From Microbacteriaceae bacterium (GTDB lineage: Bacteria; Actinomycetota; Actinomycetes; Actinomycetales; Microbacteriaceae): a DNA stretch of 64,000 bases. A program made the translations under genes and the position numbers. Location: contig JAODAR010000010.1 of assembly GCA_025463545.1 (NCBI GenBank), forward strand, positions 1 to 64,000, in the 5' to 3' direction. Below, piece after piece: positions 9,132 through 17,608 of this stretch (its first letter is position 1; every line of letters starts with the position of its first letter). Below the pieces are notes generated by a model. That model searched no databases. It saw nothing but the letters and a program-made list of their open reading frames with translations, and was not told where the DNA came from.

Positions 9132-10088
9132 ATGACCCCCATGTCCGGCCGCATCGTCGCACGTACACTGTCCGTCGCCGCTTTGGGCGCGCTCTTGGTT
9201 GTTTCAGGGACACCCGCCGCCCTCGCCGCACAACAGGCACCGCCCGGTCACTTTCAGGATGTCATCGCGCTGCCCAACGGGTTCCAACCCGAGGGAATCG
9301 CAATCAGCCCTCGCGGCACTGCATACGTCGGCTCACTCGCCGATGGGGACGTCTACGTCTTCGACGTGCGCACCGGCGAAGAGATCACGACGCTCGAAGG
9401 TCCCGGCACTCCGTCAGTAGGCCTGAAGATCGACAACCGGGGCCGCTTATTCATCGCGGGCGGGCCCACCGGCGAGGCGCGGGTCGTGGACGCCGCCACG
9501 GGCGACCTCATTCAGGACTACACCCTCACCGATGCGCCGTCGTTCGTGAACGACGTCGTCTTGACTCACCGCGCCGCATGGTTTACGGACAGCCAGCAGG
9601 CGCAGCTGTACAAGCTCCCATTCGGACCGGGCGGCGCGCTCCCGAAGCCGGATGAGGTCGAGATCGTCCCGCTGTCGGGCGACTGGGTGCAGCAGCCGGG
9701 CTTCAATGCCAATGGCATCGCGGAGACCCCCAACCACCAGGCGCTCCTCGTCATCCAGTCGTCGACAGGCATCCTGTTCCGCGTCGATCCCGCGACCGGC
9801 GTCGCCACGGCCGTTGACCTGGACGGCGTCGTGCTCACCAACGGTGACGGACTGCTCGTCGTCGGACGCACGCTGTACGTCGTGCAGAACCAGTCGAACA
9901 CAGTCGCCGTCATCCACCTCAACCCGGCGGGAAGCAGCGGCGAACTCGTCGAGCACCTCACGGATGCCGACTTCCAGGTGCCGACGACGATCGCGAGGTA
10001 TGGCAGGGGGCTCTACCTCCCGAACGCGCGCTTCGACACTCCCCCGACGCCCGACACTGAGTACTCGGTGGTGCGCATCGACCGGTGA
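9132..10088 (+). CDS. Secreted SMP-30/NHL-like beta-propeller protein
   Basis: 318 residues with an N-terminal signal peptide (basic start, hydrophobic LSVAALGALLVVSG, cleavage likely after ALA near residue 33). The mature part has about five to six repeats of the type GxxYVGSLADGDVYVFDVRTGE, ...GRLFIAGGPTGEARVVDAATGD and ...ILFRVDPATGVATAV, typical of SMP-30/gluconolactonase-like or NHL propellers. No catalytic set can be assigned, so lactonase activity is only a possibility. The gene is alone between copies A and B of the ychF-end repeat and uses a rare TTA codon at 9447. Start ATG 9132; ATG 9141 is an alternative. Confidence 0.85.
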   Translation: MTPMSGRIVARTLSVAALGALLVVSGTPAALAAQQAPPGHFQDVIALPNGFQPEGIAISPRGTAYVGSLADGDVYVFDVRTGEEITTLEGPGTPSVGLKIDNRGRLFIAGGPTGEARVVDAATGDLIQDYTLTDAPSFVNDVVLTHRAAWFTDSQQAQLYKLPFGPGGALPKPDEVEIVPLSGDWVQQPGFNANGIAETPNHQALLVIQSSTGILFRVDPATGVATAVDLDGVVLTNGDGLLVVGRTLYVVQNQSNTVAVIHLNPAGSSGELVEHLTDADFQVPTTIARYGRGLYLPNARFDTPPTPDTEYSVVRIDR

Positions 10089-10140
10089 TTCGTCCCCCCT
10101 GCGGTCGGTTGCGGCGGCTGAACCGCCAGCCGCCAGCTAT

Positions 10141-10160
10141 ACGTTGAAGCGGAACTCCAC
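10141..10160 (-). repeat. Copy B of the ychF 3'-end repeat (possible attachment site)
   Basis: ACGTTGAAGCGGAACTCCAC on the plus strand. Read on the minus strand it again encodes VEFRFNV and is followed at once by a TAG stop, as a regenerated ychF end would be. Sequence on either side is unrelated to ychF. It lies in the convergent gap between the beta-propeller gene and the glycerate kinase gene. Confidence 0.9.
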
Positions 10161-10239
10161 TGGATTCCGTCGCTGCTATGGCATCCCTCTGCCAACTCAC
10201 TCCACCCGAACTCAGAAGGGCATGATAGGCGGCTTGGGC

Positions 10240-11343
10240 TCAACGCAGGGAAGCTGCCAGCACCGCACCAGCCGCTCGCACATGGGCGGCCGGGTCCGCC
10301 ATAGCCTGCTGTTCGCCCCCGGCGAGGTCGGTGAGAGAGACAGCGCGAGCGAAACCGTCGGTAGACGCCTCGATCCGGCCGGCGATGAGCATCACGGAGG
10401 CGGCGGCGTGCTCGGCCAGCGCGGCGACGTAACTCGGGACCTTGCCGGCCGCTGACTGGGCGTCGAAGCGACCCTCACCGGTGATCACGACGTCCGCATC
10501 GACGATGGCCGCGGGGAGACCGAGGGCTGCTCCCACCGCATCGGCCCCAGCCGCTGTCGTCGCACCCCAGACGGCAAGGCCATAGCCGGTTCCCCCTGCA
10601 GCGCCAGTGCCGATCAGCCTAGGGTCGAGGGCGACAAGCCGGGCGTACCTGCCGAGGTTCGCCTCCAGCTCCACCACTTGAGTGGCATCAGCCCCCTTCT
10701 GCGGCGCGAAGACCGCGGCTGCCCCTTTTGTGCCGAGGAGCGGGTTGGTCACATCGCTGAGGATGATCGCGCCGCCAGCCGGCAAGCTGCGGAGGCCGGA
10801 GAGATCGACCACGGCGAGGTCGGCCAGCCCTCTGTTACCGGGCCGGATCTGGTGTCCTCGGGCGTCGGTGAATCGGGCTCCGAGAGCGGTGAGGGCTCCG
10901 GCGCCGCCGTCGCTCGACGCGCTGCCGCCGAGGGCCAGGAGCAGGCGTTCCACCCCGCAGTCCAGCGCCGCGGCTATCGCCTGGCCGAAGCCGCGGGTGT
11001 GCGCGTCGAGCGGCCGGAGTGTCGTCAGCAGCCCGAGCCCGCTGGTGTTCGCGAGCTCCACCAACCCTGTGCCGTCCGGCAGGAGCAGCCATTGGGTGCG
11101 GACGTTATGGTCGTCGGGCCCGTCCACCGTGACCGGCATCCGGCACGACCCGGCGACCGCCTGCTCGAACGCGTCGAGGGTGCCCTCTCCGCCGTCTGCC
11201 ATCGGGTAGAGCCGCAGTGCGTCCTGGGGCCGAACCGCCGACCAACCCGAGGCGATGGCCATAGCCACCTCAAGCGCCGTGGCCGTTCCCTTGAAAGAAT
11301 CAGGCGCGATGACAACCCGCTGAATGGACACGTCGGTCAGCAT
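10240..11343 (-). CDS. Glycerate kinase
   Basis: 367 residues; phosphorylates D-glycerate, in this family usually to 2-phosphoglycerate, feeding it into lower glycolysis. Family signatures: VVIAPDSFKGTATALEVA at the N-terminus, YPMADGGEGTLDAF, ERLLLALGGSASSDGGAGAL, and DVVITGEGRFDAQSAAGKVPSYVA near the C-terminus. It is the last gene of a minus-strand set with the oxidoreductase, DUF993 and isomerase genes (16 bp gap to the isomerase stop), which suggests that the pathway ends in glycerate or a related C3 acid. Start ATG at 11343. Confidence 0.93.
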   Translation of the reverse strand: MLTDVSIQRVVIAPDSFKGTATALEVAMAIASGWSAVRPQDALRLYPMADGGEGTLDAFEQAVAGSCRMPVTVDGPDDHNVRTQWLLLPDGTGLVELANTSGLGLLTTLRPLDAHTRGFGQAIAAALDCGVERLLLALGGSASSDGGAGALTALGARFTDARGHQIRPGNRGLADLAVVDLSGLRSLPAGGAIILSDVTNPLLGTKGAAAVFAPQKGADATQVVELEANLGRYARLVALDPRLIGTGAAGGTGYGLAVWGATTAAGADAVGAALGLPAAIVDADVVITGEGRFDAQSAAGKVPSYVAALAEHAAASVMLIAGRIEASTDGFARAVSLTDLAGGEQQAMADPAAHVRAAGAVLAASLR

Positions 11344-11358
11344 GACACCTCATCGAAG

Positions 11359-12234
11359 TCACACCGGGATGTGCCGGGCAAAGTTCTCTGCCGTTCGCCG
11401 CGCGACCGCTGCTGCCGACGCGCTCCAGATTTCCGAATTGAAGATCTCGACCTCGATGTCACCGGTGTAACCTGCGTCAGCCACCGCCCGGGTCATAGGG
11501 CCGAAATCGATGTGGCCGTCCCCCATCATGCCGCGGCCGAGAAGTACATCCGCTGGCAGCGGCGTGATCCAGTCACACACCTGGTAGCTCGCAATGCGTC
11601 CCTCGCGGCCGGCCCGGGCGATCGAATGCAATACGGACGGGTCCCACCAGATGTGGTAGGTGTCGACGACAACCCCGACCGAGGCCGAGGAGAATTCACT
11701 GGCGAGGTCGAGCGCCTGGCCTAGGGTGGAGACCACAGCCCGATCCGCGGCGAACATAGGATGTAGCGGTTCGATGGCCAGTGTCACTCCGGCAGCGGCA
11801 GCGTCGGGCTCCAGCTCCGCAATGGCGTCCCTCACCCGCTCCCTAGCCCCGATGAGGTCCCTGGAGCCCAACGGCAGGCCTCCGGCGACCAGCACGAGCA
11901 CTGCAGCCGATCCGTCAGCGCCCGCCGCGGCCAGCACGGCCGTCTCCTCAATGGCGAGCCGATTTTCATCAATCGCAACGCGTCGCGTGGCGGGCTCTTC
12001 AGCGGTAAAGAAGCCACCGCGGCAGAGACTCGACACCCGGAGGCCCGAGTTCGATACCATTTGGGCTGCCGCCCGGAGCCCTACCTCGGCAACGGGCTCT
12101 CGCCAGAGGCCGATGGAACGGATGCCGGCATCCGTTGTCGCGGCAAGGGCCTCACCCAGAGTGGCGCGCTTGATCGTCGCCTGATTGAGTGAGAGCCGTG
12201 GGTGCGCCTGCCCGGCGTGTGCCTGCCAGGTCAT
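11359..12234 (-). CDS. Sugar phosphate isomerase/epimerase, xylose-isomerase-like TIM barrel
   Basis: 291 residues from the ATG at 12234, which overlaps the DUF993 stop as ATGA. The AP-endonuclease-2/xylose-isomerase-like fold is seen in LSLNQATIKRATLGEALAATTDAGIRSIGLW at the N-terminus, the metal-binding VTLAIEPLHPM (Glu), SVGVVVDTYHIWWDP (Asp/His), and GDGHIDFGPMTRAVADAGYTGDIEVEIFN (Glu). Members isomerise or epimerise sugars or keto sugars, and some act on 3-keto-glycosides. The substrate is unknown; coupling to the adjacent dehydrogenase genes suggests an oxidised sugar. Confidence 0.88.
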   Translation of the reverse strand: MTWQAHAGQAHPRLSLNQATIKRATLGEALAATTDAGIRSIGLWREPVAEVGLRAAAQMVSNSGLRVSSLCRGGFFTAEEPATRRVAIDENRLAIEETAVLAAAGADGSAAVLVLVAGGLPLGSRDLIGARERVRDAIAELEPDAAAAGVTLAIEPLHPMFAADRAVVSTLGQALDLASEFSSASVGVVVDTYHIWWDPSVLHSIARAGREGRIASYQVCDWITPLPADVLLGRGMMGDGHIDFGPMTRAVADAGYTGDIEVEIFNSEIWSASAAAVARRTAENFARHIPV

Positions 12235-13442
12235 CGGCTGATCCCGTTCACGGCAAGAAGGCCGTTCCACCTGGCCGCGGCGAGCTCGGGCCGCTCCAGC
12301 GCACCGCTCTCGTTTGCCAGCCGCACGATCTCGGAGAGGTGCGGGAGGCCGCGCGCCGAGTGCAGGCCGCCCACCATGGTGAACGAGGCTTGATGCCCGT
12401 TCAGCCAGCTCAAGAACGCGACGCCGGTCTTATAGTAAAAGGTCGGTGCGGCGAAGATCTGGCGTGAGAGCGCCTCGGTCGGGCCGAGGATCTGGCGATA
12501 TCCCTCCGGACTGCCGGAGTCCAGCGCCTGGATGGCGGCGGAGGCGTTGGGCGCCATCGCAGCGAACGCGCCGAGAAGTGCGTCGGAGTACCGCCTGCCG
12601 ACGGCGTCACCTTCCGCCCAGTCGCCTTCAGCGCGGCCGCCGCTGCCGCTGTCACCCTCGATCAGGCCAACATAATTGAAGTCATCCCCGGTGTACATCG
12701 TCGCCGTGAGCGGCAGTCGCGCCCGAACCGCAATCTCGCTTGCGGCGTCGAGCAGGCTCATTTTGATGCCCGAGACGGCAGCGGAGTTCTCGGTGACGAT
12801 CTGGATCACCGTGTCGGCCGCCGCTGCCACGTCGCCGGAACCGAAGTAACCGCTCAGCACCGGGTCGAAGGCTGCTCCGAGCCAGTGCAGGACGACAGGA
12901 GCGCTGGCAGCCGCCAAGACCTCCTGATACACCCGGAGGTAATCGCCCGGACCGTCAGCAGCTCGAGCGAGGTGGCGACTTGCCATCAGCACCACGCCGG
13001 CACCGGCATCCTCAGCGAAGTGCAACTGCTCCGTGTATGCGGCGATGACCTGCTCGAGCGAGACTACCTCGTCGACGAGTTGATCGGTGTTGACCCCGAC
13101 CACGAGTTTGCCACCGACCGAGTGGGCTTCCGCCGCGCTCCGCGTGATCAGCTCGCGGGTCGCCGAGGTGTCGAGCCCCATGTTCCGCTGTGCGGTGTCC
13201 ATGGCGTCCGCGACGCCGAGGCCCCATGACCAGACATGGTGCCTGAAGGCAAGAGTGGCGTCCCAGTCGATGTCCGCCGGTGCGCCGGGGACGTTGTCGG
13301 CCCATGGCTTCGGGATGACATGGGCGGCAGCGTAACAGACCCGCGAGGCGAGGCGCGCTGTCGGCTTGTGAAACCCGGGAGCCGCTGCGGCTGTGGATGC
13401 ACGGGTGGTGCCATCTGCGCCGAGGAGAAGGAAGTCGGTCAT
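12231..13442 (-). CDS. DUF993 family protein (DHDPS-like TIM barrel)
   Basis: 403 residues, matching the DUF993 family by overall length and by blocks such as SRVCYAAAHVIPKPWADN, WDATLAFRHHVWSWGLGVADAMDTAQRNMGLD, ASAPVVLHWLGAAFDP, and a likely Schiff-base-type lysine in SGIKMSLLD, which recalls dihydrodipicolinate-synthase-like aldolases. The family is uncharacterised but regularly sits beside Gfo/Idh/MocA dehydrogenases and TIM-barrel isomerases. Here it is between exactly those two, 5 bp after the dehydrogenase and overlapping the isomerase by 4 bp, so a retro-aldol step on a keto sugar is a reasonable inference. Confidence 0.88.
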   Translation of the reverse strand: MTDFLLLGADGTTRASTAAAAPGFHKPTARLASRVCYAAAHVIPKPWADNVPGAPADIDWDATLAFRHHVWSWGLGVADAMDTAQRNMGLDTSATRELITRSAAEAHSVGGKLVVGVNTDQLVDEVVSLEQVIAAYTEQLHFAEDAGAGVVLMASRHLARAADGPGDYLRVYQEVLAAASAPVVLHWLGAAFDPVLSGYFGSGDVAAAADTVIQIVTENSAAVSGIKMSLLDAASEIAVRARLPLTATMYTGDDFNYVGLIEGDSGSGGRAEGDWAEGDAVGRRYSDALLGAFAAMAPNASAAIQALDSGSPEGYRQILGPTEALSRQIFAAPTFYYKTGVAFLSWLNGHQASFTMVGGLHSARGLPHLSEIVRLANESGALERPELAAARWNGLLAVNGISR

Positions 13443-13447
13443 GCCAT

Positions 13448-14602
13448 TTACTCCGCGGTCACGATCGGAAGCGTCAGGCGACGACCGGTTTCGGAACTCA
13501 GCAAGCCCTGCTCGGCCAGCTGCACTCCACGCGCGCCGGCAAGGAAATCATAGGAGTTGGGCGCGTCATCCACGACGTGGCGGATAAACTCCTCCCACTG
13601 CGTCTTGAAGCCGTTCTCGAACACGTCATTGTCCGGCACCTCGATCCAGTCTGAGGAGTAGTCGTGGGCGTCGGCTAGATCCGGATTCCATGTCGGCTTG
13701 GGGGTCGCATTTCGAACCTGGATCTTGCAGCCGAAGAGTCCGACCACCGCGCTGCCGTGCGTGCCGTCCACCTGGAACTCCACCAGTTCATCCCGGTTCA
13801 CGCGTACGGTCCAACTCGAATTCAGCTGCGCGATCACGCCACCCTCAAGTTCGAACACCGCGTAAGCCGCGTCATCCGCCGTTGCGTCGTAGCTCTTGCC
13901 CTGCTCATCGGTGCGGATCGGGATGTGGGTGACCGCCCGCGCGTACACCGATTCGACCCGGCCGAAGAGGTTCTCCAGCACGTAGTTCCAATGCGGGAAC
14001 ATGTCGACGATGATGCCCCCGCCGTCCTGCTTGCGGTAGTTCCAGCTCGGGCGCTGGGCCTGCTGCCAGTCACCCTCGAACACCCAGTATCCGAATTCGC
14101 CGCGCACCGAGAGGATCTGGCCGAAGAACCCAGACTCGATCAAGCGACGGAGTTTGCGGAAGCCCGGGAGGTAAAGCTTGTCGTGGACGACGCCGTTCTT
14201 GACGCCGGCTGCGGCAGCCAGACGAGCCAGCTCTACTGCGTCTTCCAGCGTCTCGGCGGTGGGCTTCTCGGTGTAGATCGCCTTGCCAGCAGCGATAGCC
14301 TTTTTTAAGGCCGGAACGCGAGCCTGAGTCACCTGGGCGTCGAAGTAGATCTGCCAGCGCTCATCCGCTAATGCGCCATCGAGGTCGGTGGTGTAATTCG
14401 TCAGTCCGTGGCGCACGGCCAGCTCGGCGAGTTTGGCCTCACTCCGCCCGACGAGCAGCGGTTCAACCTGTGCCCGCGTGCCGTCGGCGAGTAGTACGCC
14501 GCCCTGCTCGCGGATGGCGAGGATCGAGCGCAGCAGGTGCTGGCGATAGCCCATGCGTCCAGAAACGCCGTTCATGATGATGCCGATTGTCTTCTCTGAC
14601 AC
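13448..14602 (-). CDS. Gfo/Idh/MocA family NAD(P)-dependent oxidoreductase
   Basis: 384 residues. The N-terminal nucleotide-binding part starts IGIIMNGVSGRMGYRQHL and continues to the family signature AGKAIYTEKPTAETLEDAVELA. The C-terminal substrate domain contains GGGIIVDMFPHWNYVLENLFG, with the usual catalytic Asp/His. Enzymes of this family oxidise or reduce a sugar or inositol hydroxyl. It is the first gene of the set with DUF993, isomerase and glycerate kinase, and a LacI-type operator lies 14 bp upstream. Codon 99 is a rare TTA followed by AAA AAG, giving a dnaX-type A_AAA_AAG run at 14300-14306. Start ATG 14602. Confidence 0.93.
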   Translation of the reverse strand: MSEKTIGIIMNGVSGRMGYRQHLLRSILAIREQGGVLLADGTRAQVEPLLVGRSEAKLAELAVRHGLTNYTTDLDGALADERWQIYFDAQVTQARVPALKKAIAAGKAIYTEKPTAETLEDAVELARLAAAAGVKNGVVHDKLYLPGFRKLRRLIESGFFGQILSVRGEFGYWVFEGDWQQAQRPSWNYRKQDGGGIIVDMFPHWNYVLENLFGRVESVYARAVTHIPIRTDEQGKSYDATADDAAYAVFELEGGVIAQLNSSWTVRVNRDELVEFQVDGTHGSAVVGLFGCKIQVRNATPKPTWNPDLADAHDYSSDWIEVPDNDVFENGFKTQWEEFIRHVVDDAPNSYDFLAGARGVQLAEQGLLSSETGRRLTLPIVTAE

Positions 14603-14615
14603 GTGGGTCCTCCTC

Positions 14616-14633
14616 TGGGAAAGCGCTTACCCA
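14616..14633. promoter_or_regulatory. LacI-family operator
   Basis: TGGGAAAGCGCTTACCCA is palindromic except for one symmetric pair, and contains the AAnCGnTT core of LacI-family sites. It lies just upstream of the oxidoreductase start at 14602. The LacI-type regulator encoded at 14838-15890 is the obvious candidate to bind it. Confidence 0.75.
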
Positions 14634-14837
14634 CGCCACTATAGGGCGAGGACGTGCGAATGGCAAAAGAGCGGCTGGGTCCGTGGCGCCGCGGTCCGTG
14701 GGCGCGGCGCCGAGTGCGGGCGCGGTGCCCGGGTTCTGGATGAGAGCGCGGGCGGATGCATGGCGGAAGCGGGACTGTTCGGGCGAGGAATGTACTCTTC
14801 AGGTCAACATGCGCCGGTTGCTGGCTGAGAGCCGCGT

Positions 14838-15890
14838 CTACACCGGCCCATGAGGCCCCGGGGTACTCGCCCTCAGCACCACACTGGTAGGGACCGAGTC
14901 ACCGCTCACACTGCCCTTCTCAGCGAGGACGAGCGCAATGGCGCGTTCCCCGACCTCTTCGATGGGCACCCGAACGGTGGTCAGGGCGGGCGTCACATCC
15001 CGAGCCGTCGCGATGTCACCGTAGCCTGCTATCGCCACGTCCTCGGGAACCCGGACACCCGCTTGCCTCAACGCGGACATCGCCCCGACCGCCATGACGT
15101 CGTTCGTGGCGAAGATAATCTCGATGTCGTCGATGCGATGGTCGGCAATGAGGCGACGCGCCGCTTCGTGTCCGCCATCACGAGTGAAGAGGGTCTCCTC
15201 AACGTTTTGCGCGCCCATTGCGATCCCCTGCTCGGCGAGCCCGTCGGTGAAACCTTTGAAGCGGTCGCTGGAGGTGAGCAGCGTCGCGCCTCCAGTGATC
15301 GCGCCGAACCGTTGGTATCCGCGCTCAACCAGGGCACGGGCGAGGCCGCGACCGCCCTCATAGTTCTCCACGACGACGGTGTCGAACGGAAGCTCCGCCT
15401 GACTCATCACGACGACGCGACCACCTGTGGCCTCAAAGGAACTCAACTCAGCGGTGAGCGCATTGCTCGACTCATCACCTCGGAACCTGCTGCCAGCAAG
15501 AAGGATCGCCCGCGGCCGGTAACCTCGCATTGCGCGAACGAGCTCAAGCTCCCGGGAAGCGCTCCGACCGCTCACTCCGATTGTGACGATCAGACCGGTT
15601 TCGTCGGCTCGCCGAAGGACCCCAGCGGCGATCGAGGAGAAATAGGGGTCAGCGATGTCACCGACGATCAGCGCGATAGTGTCGGAGCCTCCCTTCGCCA
15701 CCGCTTGGGCAGAGAGATTGGGTGAGTAACTCAGCGCAGCGGCTGCCGCCAGCACGCGCTGGCGGTACTCCTCATTGACTTTTCGCGTGCTGCCATTCAG
15801 GGATCGCGATGCTGTGGCAAGGGAGACGCCGGCGACTCGAGCGACGTCGTGGAGGGTCGCGGGTGACACGCTGTGCGAGGAATCCACCAC
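14838..15890 (-). CDS. LacI family transcriptional regulator
   Basis: 350 residues from a GTG at 15890, chosen because AGGAGGGA precedes it; the frame is open further upstream to 15944. The N-terminal helix-turn-helix TLHDVARVAGVSLATASRSLNGS and the hinge helix region SAQAVAKGGSDTIALIVGDIADPYFSSIA are typical, followed by a periplasmic-binding-protein-like effector domain (ATNDVMAVGAMSALRQAGVRVPEDVAIAGYGD, then LTTVRVPIEEVGERA). Such proteins sense a sugar. It lies between the oxidoreductase set and the transporter/ALDH set, with a matching operator at 14616-14633 and a weaker one near 24776. Confidence 0.95.
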   Translation of the reverse strand: MVDSSHSVSPATLHDVARVAGVSLATASRSLNGSTRKVNEEYRQRVLAAAAALSYSPNLSAQAVAKGGSDTIALIVGDIADPYFSSIAAGVLRRADETGLIVTIGVSGRSASRELELVRAMRGYRPRAILLAGSRFRGDESSNALTAELSSFEATGGRVVVMSQAELPFDTVVVENYEGGRGLARALVERGYQRFGAITGGATLLTSSDRFKGFTDGLAEQGIAMGAQNVEETLFTRDGGHEAARRLIADHRIDDIEIIFATNDVMAVGAMSALRQAGVRVPEDVAIAGYGDIATARDVTPALTTVRVPIEEVGERAIALVLAEKGSVSGDSVPTSVVLRASTPGPHGPV

Positions 15891-16149
15891 GAACAGTCCC
15901 TCCTGATTGAGTCGTCGGCTCCGATCGGCACGGCGGTGCAGCACATCTTACGGGCCGACACGGCCGGAGGCGGGACGGGAGGCGCCGCCCAGCCCGACCG
16001 CGGGGACTCGACCTTGACCCGCTAGACACCAGCGATTCCGAAATGGGGTCGTGCATCTCCGCTACCGCACGGGACGCTGACGTTGTGGACGAGACGCTGA
16101 CACCGGGACAGACTTCCGAGACGACTCAGCCACGAAGAGGTGCAGAACT

Positions 16150-16173
16150 GCCCCCAACCGTACGGCAGGGGGC
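16150..16173 (-). terminator. Hairpin after the aldehyde dehydrogenase gene
   Basis: A GC-rich stem GCCCCC/GGGGGC with inner CCGTACGG bases lies 18 bp past the aldehyde dehydrogenase stop on the minus strand. There is no clear U-run, as is common in this GC-rich group. It would end the transporter-GMC-ALDH transcript before the lacI gene. Confidence 0.5.
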
Positions 16174-16190
16174 TGCTCCAGCGGTGACGA

Positions 16191-17567
16191 CTACGCCTGC
16201 CACACCGTCTTGACGTTCGTGAACTCACGGATGCCGTGAGCCGAAAGCTCCCGACCGAAACCGGAGTCCTTCACACCGCCGAAGGGCACCCCAGGAAAGG
16301 AAGCAGTGAGCCCGTTGACAAAGACCCCGCCGGCATCGATTTCACGCCCGAGTCGGGCGATCTCGTCGTCGTCCGTCGTCCAGACGCTGGAACTCAACCC
16401 GAAGTCGGAGTCATTGGACCGTTCGATCGCTTCGTCGATGCTGGCCACTTTGTGGAGGCTGGCCACCGGCCCGAAGCACTCCTCGCGGTAGATGCGCATG
16501 TCCGGAGTGACGTCAGCCAGCACAGTCGCCGGGTAGAACCAGCCATCACCAGCGGGCAGTTCCCCGCCACACAGCACGGTTGCCCCCTTGGACCGGGCAT
16601 CCTCGACCAGTTCGTGCACGTCCTGGCGCCCGCGTTCGGTCGCCAGCGGACCGAAGGTGGTGTCGGCGGCCATAGGGTCACCGGCCTTGGTTGCGCTCAT
16701 CCCGGCCACGAACTGAGCGGTGAAGGTCTCGTAGACGTCTTCATGAACGAAGTAGCGCTTCGCGGCGATGCATGATTGCCCGGAGTTCTGCACCCGCGCG
16801 TTCACCGCCAGCTCCGCCGCCTTCTTCACGTCGGCCGAGGGCAGCACGATGAACACATCGGTGCCGCCGAGCTCCAGGACCGTCTTCTTCACGTTCTTGC
16901 CGGCCGCCGCAGCCACCGAGGCCCCCGCCGCGACGGAGCCCGTCAGAGTCGCCGCCCGAATGCGACGGTCGTCAAGGAGCGGCGCGACGTCGGCCCCTTC
17001 GATGAGCAACGTCTGGAACGCACCCTCGGGGAATCCGCCCCGTGCGAAGAGCTCGCCGAGGTAGAGCGCCGATTGGGGCACGTTCGACGCGTGCTTCAGG
17101 AGACCGGTGTTTCCCGCCATCAAAGCAGGAGCAGCGAACCGTACGGCTTGCCAGAGCGGATAGTTCCACGGCATGACGGCGAGCACTACCCCAATCGGGT
17201 CGAAACGCACGCTGAGCGCCGAGGCGTTCACCGCGGAAGCCTCAACCGGAACCTCCGGGGTCAGATACCGCTCGGCGTGATCCGCGAAGTGCCGCATTCC
17301 GGTGGCGGACTTCAGTGCTTCGTACTTGGCGGTGGCGAAGGTCTTCCCCATCTCCGTGGTGATCAACCGGGCCACGTCGTCTGCCTCGGCCTCGAGGATG
17401 TCCGCGGCACGGTGCATCCATTCGGCGCGCTGGGCGAACGTCGTGCCGGCCAGTTCGCGAAAGGCCGCGTCGGCGGCGGCGATCCGCTGCTCGACGTCTT
17501 CCGGGGAGTGCGATTCGAAGGTTTTCAGGGTCTTTCCGGTGGTGGGATCAATGGTGGCGATAGGCAT
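16191..17567 (-). CDS. NAD(P)-dependent aldehyde dehydrogenase, succinate-semialdehyde dehydrogenase-like
   Basis: 458 residues of the ALDH superfamily. Visible: VLAVMPWNYPLWQAVRFAAP, GNTGLLKHASNVPQSAL, KKTVLELGGTDVFIVLPSADV (general base Glu), the catalytic Cys in NSGQSCIAAKRYFV, and EECFGPVASLHKV. The closest feel is the short succinate-semialdehyde dehydrogenase group (about 455-460 residues). It lies 41 bp after the GMC oxidoreductase gene on the same strand, so an aldehyde formed from the imported sugar may be the real substrate. Start ATG at 17567. Confidence 0.93.
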   Translation of the reverse strand: MPIATIDPTTGKTLKTFESHSPEDVEQRIAAADAAFRELAGTTFAQRAEWMHRAADILEAEADDVARLITTEMGKTFATAKYEALKSATGMRHFADHAERYLTPEVPVEASAVNASALSVRFDPIGVVLAVMPWNYPLWQAVRFAAPALMAGNTGLLKHASNVPQSALYLGELFARGGFPEGAFQTLLIEGADVAPLLDDRRIRAATLTGSVAAGASVAAAAGKNVKKTVLELGGTDVFIVLPSADVKKAAELAVNARVQNSGQSCIAAKRYFVHEDVYETFTAQFVAGMSATKAGDPMAADTTFGPLATERGRQDVHELVEDARSKGATVLCGGELPAGDGWFYPATVLADVTPDMRIYREECFGPVASLHKVASIDEAIERSNDSDFGLSSSVWTTDDDEIARLGREIDAGGVFVNGLTASFPGVPFGGVKDSGFGRELSAHGIREFTNVKTVWQA

Positions 17568-17608
17568 CGTGGTTCTCCTTGGTTCGTCGATGGATGGAAG
17601 GTTGTGGA

